Assembly: GCA_021772515.1 (NCBI GenBank)
Contig: JAJFLU010000052.1
Location: forward strand, 1 to 64,000
Direction: 5' to 3'
Source: Opitutales bacterium
GTDB lineage: Bacteria; Verrucomicrobiota; Verrucomicrobiia; Opitutales; UBA2987
Length of the DNA: 64,000 nucleotides
Shown here: positions 8,011-15,790 of the stretch, in pieces
Layout of the letters: each line of letters opens with the position of its first letter
Position numbering within the stretch: the first letter of the stretch is position 1
Position numbers and translations under genes: made by a program
The notes under the pieces: generated by a model
Seen by the model: only the letters and a program-made list of their open reading frames with translations
The model's database searches: none
Told to the model about the DNA's origin: nothing

Positions 8011-9945
8011 TCATGGAGAATCGTCTCGTGATTCAAATAAAAAAATAGAACCTATTTGCTGGCTCCATTTACTAATTTTCCCAACAGTCTCGCGCCGCTT
8101 CAAGGTAAAAGCGACATTGTTTTGACCCTCTCCAAGATCGCTTTTTCCGGAAATCTTGAGGATGACTGGATCTGGACTTTCTGGAGAACCAAATAATTCG
8201 AGCGATAGGGATTCCAGAGATAGATTCACCAGGGATTTTTCAATCTCCTCCATTTCCAAATATTCCGCCGAATTGCGCGCCAGCCCCCCCGTAAGCTCAC
8301 CCGTTGGCGAAAACCGGATGCCCGCCGCTCCTCCGCCTTCCTCCAATTCAAAACCGCCCCCTTCCAGTATAACGCCCTTTTCACCCACTTGAATACGCAA
8401 CTGGCCCTTCAACAATCCGCTCGCCTCTCCCTCGAATCCCGGTACCTTTTTCACTACCTCCGATAGCTCGATCCCTGAAAATTGCATCGTCAAAGTAAAT
8501 TCCGGATTTCCCGGATCGAACTCAAAGGCATCGCATTCGACACGGCCTCTGAGCAAACTTCCGCTTAAAACGGTGACCCTCACCCTGCCCATTTCATCGA
8601 CCTCGAATGCCGCTTCGATTCCCTCGATTCGCAAATCGCCAAGATCGACGGCGCTTATTTCTACTTTTTGAGCCGTCTTGTCCTCGGCGGGATCGACCGA
8701 GGATAATTGATATTTTTCCTCGATGCCCTCGAATTTTACCTCCCGTCCGGGGTTTCCGAGTAGCTTTAAATCGGGTATCGTAACATCCAGAGAATCCCAG
8801 TCGCCTTCGGCTTCAATATAAAAGGACTCCAGTTGTTTTCCGCGAAAATCCACCTCCCGGAAATTTAAGGAAATCTGCGCCATCTCCTCAGCTTCATCTG
8901 GCGGCCCAAGGTCAATCTCCAGGAATACCTCAACAAGGCCGCTGGCTCCCTCGCCTTGGGAAAATCGCGTCTCCGATAGCTCGCCACTCAAAACTCGATC
9001 CTCCCCCAAATGTAGAATATACTCGAAGGGCTCCAGTGATAGCGACCGATAATCCAGCATTTCCGCCTGCCCGGACACGGCTGCCTCGATAAAATCAAAC
9101 TCCTTTTCCTTGCGAATACCGATGTGGATCGCCTCATTGACGAGAAGTCCGTCCTTCATAATACCGTCACCCGATTCAAAGGATCCCACCAGCGCAAACG
9201 CCGTCGGCTTCCCCGCTTCGATCTCAAATTTGCCCTCTCCAGAAAAGGAGAATAGTGTGATATTGCTGCCCTCGGGCAGAGCTTGTTCAAAATAGGGCCG
9301 CAATAGCTCCAGCCACTCATCGAGGTCTTCCAGCTCCACAATGTAGTTAAAATCTCCATTTTGGGTTGCCCGCTCAAGGTTTCCTGTAATCGACAGGCTT
9401 TCCTCCCTCAGCCCCGCAGAAAAAGTGATCTCGGCCATCCCTTCGCTGTTTGTCAGGAATATACCCGAAAACGGCAGCATTTTTCGGTAGCCCGAGCGGA
9501 TAAAAACCAGTTCCCCGTCGGGCATTATCAACTTGTTGAGCGAACTGGAAAATTCCGGGCTCATTTCGGACAATAAATCCGCCGTTTCTCCCGCCCTTAC
9601 GTCATCCAGGTTTACCTCGATTATCGCTTTTTCCAAATATATCGTATCCACCTTCCCTTTGATAATTTCCATCGGCGAAAACCGGATATAGACATTGGTG
9701 CCCGACATTTCAACGCCCCCCTTTTTCAGTTCAACTTTCCTCAGGGCCAATCTAAAGGGGCTGACTGACGATACTTTCAACCGTATATCCGAAAAACCCC
9801 GATTTTCCAGCATATGCCGCAGCCGGCGTTCGGAAAACCCCGGAGCCTGTCGCAATACTCCCCAGACCAATAACAGGGCAACCACCGACAGGATTACAAC
9901 GGAGGAGCCTTTTCCAAAGGGCCAATATTTCGTCTTCTCTTTCAA
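8011..9945 (-). CDS. ydbH: YdbH-like AsmA-clan intermembrane lipid transport protein
   Basis: This 644-residue protein is anchored by one N-terminal membrane helix (residues 13-29) and is otherwise a long repetitive beta-rich periplasmic region, as in the AsmA/TamB/YdbH clan. These proteins form a hydrophobic groove between inner and outer membrane. It is shorter than E. coli YdbH (879 residues). The region after about residue 440 holds the C-terminal YdbH-type repeats (VDEMGRVRVTVLSGSL, then the LRIQVGEKGVILEGG stretch). It is the first gene of the ydbH-ynbE-ydbL operon. A second, longer AsmA-like protein is encoded at 44980-48783, so the cell has at least two proteins of this clan, probably with overlapping tasks in envelope lipid supply. 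Confidence 0.82.
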   Translation of the reverse strand: MKEKTKYWPFGKGSSVVILSVVALLLVWGVLRQAPGFSERRLRHMLENRGFSDIRLKVSSVSPFRLALRKVELKKGGVEMSGTNVYIRFSPMEIIKGKVDTIYLEKAIIEVNLDDVRAGETADLLSEMSPEFSSSLNKLIMPDGELVFIRSGYRKMLPFSGIFLTNSEGMAEITFSAGLREESLSITGNLERATQNGDFNYIVELEDLDEWLELLRPYFEQALPEGSNITLFSFSGEGKFEIEAGKPTAFALVGSFESGDGIMKDGLLVNEAIHIGIRKEKEFDFIEAAVSGQAEMLDYRSLSLEPFEYILHLGEDRVLSGELSETRFSQGEGASGLVEVFLEIDLGPPDEAEEMAQISLNFREVDFRGKQLESFYIEAEGDWDSLDVTIPDLKLLGNPGREVKFEGIEEKYQLSSVDPAEDKTAQKVEISAVDLGDLRIEGIEAAFEVDEMGRVRVTVLSGSLLRGRVECDAFEFDPGNPEFTLTMQFSGIELSEVVKKVPGFEGEASGLLKGQLRIQVGEKGVILEGGGFELEEGGGAAGIRFSPTGELTGGLARNSAEYLEMEEIEKSLVNLSLESLSLELFGSPESPDPVILKISGKSDLGEGQNNVAFTLKRRETVGKISKWSQQIGSIFLFESRDDSP

Positions 9946-10035
9946 GGGTATGATAGTTGGTGGGCAAACTGATACAAGATTTTGCTAACTAGACGGATGT
10001 GTGAATTCGGAGCAATCAAAAATAGCGATTTGAAC

Positions 10036-10908
10036 CTATATCCTTCCCATTATTGCCATGGTTTCGTCCCAGATTCTTGATTCATCCGCTCTGTCACCAT
10101 CGGCGATCAGGCCATCCTCTACGCAAAATCCGCCCATTTTATTGGGGGTCAACATACGGGCGGCGCTGAACCCCTGTCGGTTTCTGGCGAATACCGCCAA
10201 GTCCGAGAGCGAATTCCCCGGAGTTGTCGCCGTCGTTAAATAGGCTTTTTCCACCCCGTTTTTAAACCCCTTCAAATTGGTCCCGGAGCTTCTGCGAACC
10301 GTATAAAGTCCCTTCGTGAGGGCCTCGCTTACTGTGAAAAAGTTATTTTGCCCCCAATACCCATACCAGGCGGGGGTGGGGTCATGCAGGTTAATTATAT
10401 AGGTTTGGTCATCCGTCAGCGGGCGCGCCCCTATTGGGTCCCTGAAAGCGCTTACCGTGATGTCCTCCTGCATCCACACGCTAAACCCGCCCGTTGGGCC
10501 AAGATCCTCGGGCTTGAATCCCGTCGTAAAATAGGCCGATCCACTGGCCTGGAAGCCATAGAGCGCACCATAGGTCAGCGGGTCGAGCAGGTTGACCTCC
10601 GTCAGCGTCCGGCTACCTATTGTGGCTATATTGCAAACCATCGCCTGGGCCTTGTTGTCCCCCGCATACAGGTTGACCATTTTGTAATTACTCAAAATGC
10701 CCAACGCCTCCATCTCGGTATTGAAATGGTTCGTAGCATCGATATAGACCTGGGCCGGAGTCGCCCCCAGGGCCGCCAGCCAGTCATCGGTCTGGGCGTG
10801 GTTTGCGCTCCGTGCGGATCCTGCCCGGCGGATGATCTGGCGCGGCCCTGTGATTCTTCCTGAGAAGCCGCCGAAAGCGATTCTCGATAATTTCATTCCT
10901 TTTTGCAT
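10036..10908 (-). CDS. Phage tail-like structural protein
   Basis: This 290-residue protein has the look of a phage or prophage tail protein. There is a segment about an object placed in a population (NHFNTEMEALGILSNYK, then NLYAGDNKAQA) and a Gly/Thr-rich beta-sheet region with YGFQASGSAYF and SVWMQEDI, a pattern common in LamG-like phage structural proteins. No catalytic motif is visible. Two starts are possible, at 10908 and four codons downstream (MKLSRIAF). It is the last gene of a five-gene minus-strand phage-like set that begins at 13867, and 17 bp separate it from the preceding gene. Virion role is inferred from context and composition. Confidence 0.6.
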   Translation of the reverse strand: MQKGMKLSRIAFGGFSGRITGPRQIIRRAGSARSANHAQTDDWLAALGATPAQVYIDATNHFNTEMEALGILSNYKMVNLYAGDNKAQAMVCNIATIGSRTLTEVNLLDPLTYGALYGFQASGSAYFTTGFKPEDLGPTGGFSVWMQEDITVSAFRDPIGARPLTDDQTYIINLHDPTPAWYGYWGQNNFFTVSEALTKGLYTVRRSSGTNLKGFKNGVEKAYLTTATTPGNSLSDLAVFARNRQGFSAARMLTPNKMGGFCVEDGLIADGDRADESRIWDETMAIMGRI

Positions 10909-10925
10909 GGCTATAATTCTATCGA

Positions 10926-11354
10926 TTAGGCGGCTTCAAAATCTTCGATTGTGGCGACAACCGTCACGGTCTTGCCCGTCGTGGCCGCCACGCTCAAAGC
11001 AGCCCGCAGTTTCCAGGTGCTCTTTATCTTCAAAACAGGATTGCTCGCGCTATCGCTGCTCAAAAACGGCAACACCGCCGCAGACAATCCATTGATCGCC
11101 GGGTTCGTCCCATCCGTCCCGGAACCCGCCGGGACAGGGATCAACCCGACCTGATAATCGGTCGTCCCGTCATTCAGGTAAAGGGCCGCGTTCAAGGCCG
11201 CCGTATCATCGCTCACTATCGATAGCGAGGTCACGATCACATCCTCCAGGCCGGGGTCGTAAATATCCTTGATGGTCGTCCCGTCCGCGTTGACGAATGT
11301 CTGCGACCCGTGGTCGAATTTCTGTGTATAAGGGGGTTCGTTTGCTTTGGTCAT
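10926..11354 (-). CDS. Phage-like virion protein
   Basis: This 142-residue protein is rich in Ala, Thr and Val with alternating beta-strand patterns and no signal peptide. Its GLIPVPAGSGTDGTNPA and STWKLRAALSVAATTGKTV segments resemble small accessory virion or decoration proteins found next to tail-fibre genes. No defined family could be recognised. The neighbouring genes upstream and downstream are also phage-like, and the gene is 82 bp downstream of the tail-fibre-like gene. Confidence 0.55.
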   Translation of the reverse strand: MTKANEPPYTQKFDHGSQTFVNADGTTIKDIYDPGLEDVIVTSLSIVSDDTAALNAALYLNDGTTDYQVGLIPVPAGSGTDGTNPAINGLSAAVLPFLSSDSASNPVLKIKSTWKLRAALSVAATTGKTVTVVATIEDFEAA

Positions 11355-11436
11355 GGTATTTTTCTTTCAGTTTTTTGGTGTTTTAATTTATTGGTATTGT
11401 TAAAATTTCTGATTAATTACAGCGACTCGAAAGGCT

Positions 11437-12219
11437 TCACAGGAGCCCCGTTTGGGTCAGATGATAGGCCACCCGTCCGCGCCTCAGGGCCGCATCGGTA
11501 AAGGCGTTGGTATCGGCGATGGCCTCGTAGGCGGTCTTTATCTCCGCCCCCGTCTGGTCGGCCGTGGCCCCGCTTTCGATCCCGTCCAGCTTGACCTTGT
11601 CCGCGCTCGCCATGAGTCCCTTTTGCAACGTTGTCGCGCTCTGGATATCATCGCTCCCATCGGTATGGCTGGCCGCATGTGTGATTGACGCAAAACGCGC
11701 ATCGCTCTGTGTGGCCGTATAAAAAACCTCCTGCGGTGGCTGCGGCACAGTCGCCAGGCCAACGCCATCCTCCGCCGCCTCGATTGGCCCAGCGGCCAGA
11801 GTAATCGACCGCCCCGGCGAGTCATTTGTCGTCGCCCACACAGCCAGCCAATATTGACCCGCCGCGATGTTCGATTCCGCCCCCGAAAAAGCCACGATCC
11901 CATGCTGATCGACCCCCGAAGTCCAATCCGCCAAAATAAGCGCATTATTGAGCGCCCCGGCGCTGATCGTAGTGGACATCAAGGCAACATCCGTGGCAGC
12001 GGGAGGCGCCCCATTGGCCCCCAGCGCCTTGATCTCCAAAGTGATACTCGCTAAATTCGAGACCGCCATGAGGACGCCGTTATTAAAAACCGCGATCTCG
12101 AACTGGACATCATTGCCCCGCCAAAAAACCGGCGAACCATTACTCTGTAAATCGCGCGGCCCATCAAAACGGGCGGCATCCCCCGCGATGCGAATTCTCT
12201 GTCGTGTAAGTGTAGCCAT
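11437..12219 (-). CDS. Tail fibre/baseplate-upper-like protein
   Basis: This 260-residue protein combines an N-terminal beta-rich domain with the pattern of BppU-type baseplate proteins (residues 30-150: VFWRGNDVQFEIAVF, ITLEIKA, GQYWLAVWA) with a fibre-like C-terminal half. That half includes THAASHTDGSDDI and ADKVKLDGIESGATADQTG, a motif very common in phage tail fibres just before a collagen-like or receptor-binding region. Here the chain ends soon afterwards at HLTQTGLL without a receptor-binding domain, so it is either a short fibre base or a truncated fibre. It lies in the middle of the five-gene phage-like set. Confidence 0.68.
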   Translation of the reverse strand: MATLTRQRIRIAGDAARFDGPRDLQSNGSPVFWRGNDVQFEIAVFNNGVLMAVSNLASITLEIKALGANGAPPAATDVALMSTTISAGALNNALILADWTSGVDQHGIVAFSGAESNIAAGQYWLAVWATTNDSPGRSITLAAGPIEAAEDGVGLATVPQPPQEVFYTATQSDARFASITHAASHTDGSDDIQSATTLQKGLMASADKVKLDGIESGATADQTGAEIKTAYEAIADTNAFTDAALRRGRVAYHLTQTGLL

Positions 12220-12613
12220 AATAAAAATAAGTTAAAAATTAATAAAATCAGTCAAAACTCTCTCCCTCCTCATCCTCTTCGTCTTCCTCTCCCTCATCGT
12301 CTCGGTCTTCCTCTTCTTCTCCATCTTCCTCTTTCTCTTCGTCTCCGTCTTCCTCTCCCTCTTCATCCAACATCCAGCATCCAGCATCTTCTCCCATCCT
12401 CCCATCCGTGTTCATCAGTGTAATCCGTGGTCAAAATTCCCTCTTCATCCAACATCCAGCATCCAACATCTTCTTCATCTTCGTCTTCCTCTTTGTCTTC
12501 CTCTTCGTCTTCGTCTTATCCCATCTCCCATCCAACATCCAGCATCTTCTCTCCTCCCTCCAATCCGTGTTCATCAGTGTAATCCGTGGTCAAAATTCTC
12601 TCCTCTCCCGGCC
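12220..12613. repeat. Intergenic polypyrimidine tracts and CATCCGTGTTCATC repeats
   Basis: There is no gene in this gap. It holds two polypyrimidine tracts (12254-12370 and 12470-12530, mostly CTTCCTCTTCGTC units), several copies of a CATCCAGCATC unit, and two near-identical 36-bp repeats at 12403-12438 and 12562-12597 with the core CCGTGTTCATCAGTGTAATC followed by CGTGGTCAAAATT. The same 36-bp repeat recurs at 13210, 13293 and 23224. Confidence 0.75.
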
Positions 12614-13084
12614 TCACCCAAGGTCAGCAACCACCGGCAAAGTTCCCGTAACCGTAAAAGAAAGCTCGAACTCATTACGCCCAAACTGCCCCAAACCCTG
12701 ATCCACATCCCAAGGCTTCGTGGCCTGTAAAACCAACGCCGAATCCACCTCGCCCACGGGCGGAGTCCACTGGTGAAGCTGACGCGAAATAATCTCCGCC
12801 AGCCCCAACGCTGTCTGCCCCGAAGTATTCAGCAAAATATCCTCCACGATCAGCACCTTCTGGACCACCTCCGAAAAAGATAGCCCCGGAGCCACCACCG
12901 CCACCTTCTCAGGCAATGGCTGCAAAACCACCACACAGATACCGTCCCCGCTACTCACAATCTCCTCCAGACGATTATCAAAATCACTCGACTGACGCAG
13001 AAGAAAAGGAATTCCCTTCAATTCATGTTTACGGCTAAGACGATCCGCCACAGCCGCCTGCAACGCTATAAAAAATAAGTTCAT
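12614..13084 (-). CDS. Phage Gp37-like head-tail/tail completion protein
   Basis: This 156-residue protein resembles the small head-tail connector or tail-terminator proteins that follow DUF1320/Gp36 genes in Mu-like phages. Features are an N-terminal helix MNLFFIALQAAVADRL, a central beta region that includes VVVLQPLPEKV, a helical LGLAEIISRQLHQW and a C-terminal ELSFTVTGTLPVVADLG strand pair. The assignment is by pattern and position and not by a diagnostic motif. The upstream gene at 13406-13867 has Gp36-like features, which fits the same order as in phage genomes. Confidence 0.5.
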   Translation of the reverse strand: MNLFFIALQAAVADRLSRKHELKGIPFLLRQSSDFDNRLEEIVSSGDGICVVVLQPLPEKVAVVAPGLSFSEVVQKVLIVEDILLNTSGQTALGLAEIISRQLHQWTPPVGEVDSALVLQATKPWDVDQGLGQFGRNEFELSFTVTGTLPVVADLG

Positions 13085-13405
13085 AATTAATTAGTATTAG
13101 TGTTAAATTTAGAATTAGTGTTAGTATTAGTATTAAAATAATCCCCCTCTTCGTCTTTGTCTTCGTCTTCCTCTCCCTCTTCTTCATCCAGCATCATCCA
13201 TCCTCTCCCCATCCGTGTTCATCCGTGTAATCCGTGGTCAAAATCTCCCTCTTCCTCCCATCCTGCATCCTACATCATGCATCCTCTCTCTCTCATCTGT
13301 GTTTATCCGTGTAATCTGTGGTCAAAATTCCCTCTCCCTCCCATCCAGCATCCAGAATCCTGCATCTCGCATCTCCCCTCCCCATCCAGCATCCTCTTCA
13401 TCCAA
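13085..13405. repeat. Intergenic repeats (polypyrimidine, CATCCGTGTTCATC units)
   Basis: The gap contains an AT-rich stretch (13086-13136, repeated TTAGTATTAG), a polypyrimidine tract (13142-13210), two copies of the 36-bp CATCCGTGTTCATCC unit at 13210-13245 and 13293-13328 (the second with C-to-T changes) and many CATCCAGCATC-like units. The short open frames that cross it are made only of repeat-encoded Ser/Pro/His runs. Confidence 0.75.
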
Positions 13406-13867
13406 TCAAAGTCCCTGTAAACGGTTAGCGCTAAGTGGATTTGAGCGTGACCCCACCACTTCGACCCTCCCCCCGCGCTGCTCCGTCGGCGGCTCCTGCG
13501 GATTATCCGGCGCGCTCACCGGCACCTCGCAACGCGCGATCCTCAACAGATAGGCACGGGCATTATCGGCCGCCCGCTTTTGCTCATCGGTCAACTTCAA
13601 CCCCGGCAGCCGCGTCTGCGCAGCCTCCACAATCAAAGCGATCGCCGTGCTCTTAAGCTCCGGGGGCAACGCCCCATCGGTTGCGCTCACACGGTTACTC
13701 GGGCAGCCCCGAATCTCCGTCCGAATCCGCCGCGCCACATCCGTAATTATCTCCACTAGCGGATCGGATTGCCCCGCCGCCAAAGCCTTCGTCCTGAAAG
13801 CGCTGACCTGCGCCGCAGCCAAATAATCGTTCAAATTGTCAGGTGTTATAGAAATCCAGGCAGTCAT
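13406..13867 (-). CDS. Phage DUF1320/Gp36-like protein
   Basis: This 153-residue protein starts with MTAWISITPDNLNDYLAA, then a helical bundle with AGQSDPLVEIITDVARRIRTEIRG, a Ser/Thr loop with LPPELKSTAIALIVEA and DNARAYLLRIARCE. This pattern fits the DUF1320/Gp36 family of Mu-like phages, thought to act at the head-tail joint. A longer frame exists up to 14026, but the upstream residues are encoded by a dispersed repeat and lack coding character, so the ATG at 13867 is preferred. It is the promoter-proximal gene of the phage-like set. Confidence 0.65.
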   Translation of the reverse strand: MTAWISITPDNLNDYLAAAQVSAFRTKALAAGQSDPLVEIITDVARRIRTEIRGCPSNRVSATDGALPPELKSTAIALIVEAAQTRLPGLKLTDEQKRAADNARAYLLRIARCEVPVSAPDNPQEPPTEQRGGRVEVVGSRSNPLSANRLQGL

Positions 13868-13989
13868 AATAGTAAAATCCTCATAATCTTTCTTTCTCAA
13901 GCTAGTATTAAATGTAGTGAATCCATGAAGACCCGACTCCCTTGACCGAAACGCCGAAAAACCAAAGCCCCCAGCCAAAAAAGTCGGAT

Positions 13990-14085
13990 CGGTGGCCACT
14001 ATAACATCAAAAAAGAAAACCCACAATGACTGCGTTGGCTGCGTTGGCTGCGTTGGCTGCGTTGGCTGCGCGGACTATAAAAAAC
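13990..14085 (-). repeat. Dispersed intergenic element, copy 2, with promoter-like core
   Basis: Read on the minus strand, this stretch matches the second half of the elements at 205-300 and 39632-39727: a series of ACGCAGCCA units, then GTCATTGTGG, a T-rich spacer and a TATAGT box. The -35-like TTGTGG lies at 14026-14021 and the -10-like TATAGT at 14003-13998, 17 bp apart. It points toward the phage-like genes that begin at 13867. The first half of the element is replaced by low-complexity DNA. Confidence 0.6.
14031..14070. repeat. Four tandem copies of a 9-bp unit
   Basis: TGCGTTGGC is repeated four times without change (14031-14066) and followed by TGCG. The same unit, in reverse complement, is present in two copies in the related element at 39660 and in a degenerate form at 245. 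The unit number therefore differs between copies, as in a variable-number tandem repeat. Confidence 0.85.
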
Positions 14086-14299
14086 ACCAAAAACACCAAA
14101 AAAACCGAAAAAAACACCAAAAACGGGACATAATGTCACACCAAAACTCCCCAAAAAACCCCAAAATCCACCAAAAAAAAGAATTTTTCAAAAAATTTCT
14201 AAAAAAAATAAAAAATACACCACCCCCAGAATCCTGACACCAGAAATCCCCTCTCATCCCGCATCTCTAATCGAGCGAAACGGCATCCAGCTCTGGTGT
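14071..14299. other. A/C-rich low-complexity intergenic stretch
   Basis: The plus strand is almost free of G from 14080 to 14225 and consists of AAAACACC and AAAACCCC units followed by A-runs. No gene is seen. The strong strand asymmetry is similar in kind to the polypyrimidine tracts elsewhere in the window. Confidence 0.5.
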
Positions 14300-14890
14300 C
14301 TAGTTGATGTAAACCAAAAGGGCCATATTCCTCTCGGCGGCTTCCCCAACAAATCGAATGATCTCATCCAACCCCCAGCAAATGTATTCCCACTCGTCAT
14401 CAATGTTCTCAATACTATCCCAAATACTGGGATAAATATCCATATCGTGCATCTTCGCGGGATCAAAACGGTTTCGTAATTCCTCCCGATTCAAGCTGGC
14501 AAGAAACTCCGCAATCTGCCCTACCTCGGAGGATGTGAATGATTTTGCAGGGCCGTAACCTACATCTACATCGCCGACCGGCTTCCCGCAGGAGAGCAGG
14601 AATCCATGTGGAAAATCACCCTTCCAATCCGAACCCGTGAAGAGAAAATGCAATGCATGCCATGTCTTGTCGATATAGATGGAATTCTCCTCCGAAAGGG
14701 CAATCGAGGGCTCGCTCGGCGGTGCAGCCGGGGCCGGCTTTTTACCAAATAATCGAGCAAAAAATCCAGCATTCCGAGGAGTCACCTAAGAAATATAAGG
14801 AAACAGCAATCCAGTAATCCTTTTGGGATCTTCATGAAGTAAAACTCGAACATCCTCAGGAATGCGAGAAAGATTTCCGGTCATACTCAT
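14300..14890 (-). pseudogene. DUF1877 (YfbM-like) gene interrupted by one in-frame stop
   Basis: The intact frame would start at the ATG at 14890 and encode 196 residues beginning MSMTGNLSRIPEDV, which is the typical N-terminus of DUF1877 proteins (YfbM-like, function unknown). Codon 35 is TAG at 14788-14786. The frame then continues without change through the conserved DKTWHALHFLFTG segment, the NREELRNRFDPAKM segment and a normal C-terminus. A GTG directly after the stop could restart translation (161 residues) but would lose the conserved N-terminus. A nonsense mutation or a base-call error is most likely. The gene stands alone between low-complexity DNA and the carbonic anhydrase gene. 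Confidence 0.75.
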
Positions 14891-15117
14891 AGCGACAATT
14901 TATTAGCAGAATATCCATATAGTTTTTAAATTTGCAAACCAATTAATTTATTAAACTTATCTCTAGTTCGCAGACAAATGATGACTGTAACGTCACGGTG
15001 GCAAATCCCAGGCGGTCTTGCACATAGAGGGAGGACAGGCAAACCAACGCCGCACGTGCTACCGTACCGTACAATTCCTTCGGACAGAGGCAATTAAGTG
15101 TTTTAGATAGATTTAGA

Positions 15118-15717
15118 TTATTCACTTGATGCTATACAGGTATTTAAATCTTTTAGGAGGCCGCTTTTAATATTGTAAATCCATCCATGAATGGAGAGAT
15201 CATATCCTCTTTTCCAGGCATTTTTAACTACGGTTGTATCAGCAACATTTGAGACCTGCTCTATTACATTTAATTCACTGAGCATATTAAATTTATCGTC
15301 GCCTTTTAAGGCCTTTAACTTTTCGGCGTTGAAGAGGCTAACTTCTTTTATATGATTCAGCCAACGGTCCATGGGGCCATAGTTAGCATCATCCATAGCC
15401 GCCTTAATACCACCGCATCCATAATGGCCGCAAACAATGATATGTTTAACTTTAAGAACATCGACGGCAAACTGAATTACCGATTGGCAGTTAATATCGG
15501 TTTGAACGACAACATTTGCTATATTACGATGAACAAACAACTCACCCGGGGGCAGACCTACTATCTGGTTTGCTGAAACCCGGCTGTCTGAACAACCAAT
15601 CCACAAAATCTCGGGAGCCTGCTGTTTGGACAGCTTAGAAAAAAACTCAGGATCTTTCTTCTTTATAGCGGTGGCCCAGGCCAAATTTCCTTCAAACAGG
15701 TGACTCAACGTTTTCAA
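15118..15717 (-). CDS. can: Beta-class carbonic anhydrase
   Basis: This 199-residue enzyme interconverts CO2 and bicarbonate. The zinc ligands Cys42 (in GCSDSR), His98 and Cys101 (in HYGCGG) and the Asp44-Arg46 dyad fall at exactly the positions known from E. coli Can. HRNIAN at 63-68 is also conserved. Length is slightly below the 220 residues of Can. The gene is clearly more AT-rich than most neighbours, as is the next gene upstream, which hints at acquisition from another genome. It is monocistronic. Confidence 0.96.
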   Translation of the reverse strand: MKTLSHLFEGNLAWATAIKKKDPEFFSKLSKQQAPEILWIGCSDSRVSANQIVGLPPGELFVHRNIANVVVQTDINCQSVIQFAVDVLKVKHIIVCGHYGCGGIKAAMDDANYGPMDRWLNHIKEVSLFNAEKLKALKGDDKFNMLSELNVIEQVSNVADTTVVKNAWKRGYDLSIHGWIYNIKSGLLKDLNTCIASSE

Positions 15718-15790
15718 AATAATAATTCCCCGCTGGGTGCTTTTTCAGAGCGGATGTAACAAATCTCCAAATATCATAACCTTTTTGTCA

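Noticed and set aside
12408-12701. Plus-strand frames in the 12.2-13.5 kb spacers
   Set aside because: Products consist only of repeat-encoded Ser, Leu, Phe and Pro runs.
13868-14026. N-terminal extension of the DUF1320-like gene
   Set aside because: It is encoded by the dispersed promoter-like element; the ATG at 13867 begins a normal family N-terminus.
14031-14070. Possible CRISPR array
   Set aside because: Direct 9-bp repeats without spacers; it is a simple tandem repeat, and no cas gene is present anywhere in the window.
14943-15125. 60-codon minus-strand frame behind the carbonic anhydrase gene
   Set aside because: No motif, no ribosome-binding site, and partial overlap with the carbonic anhydrase end.
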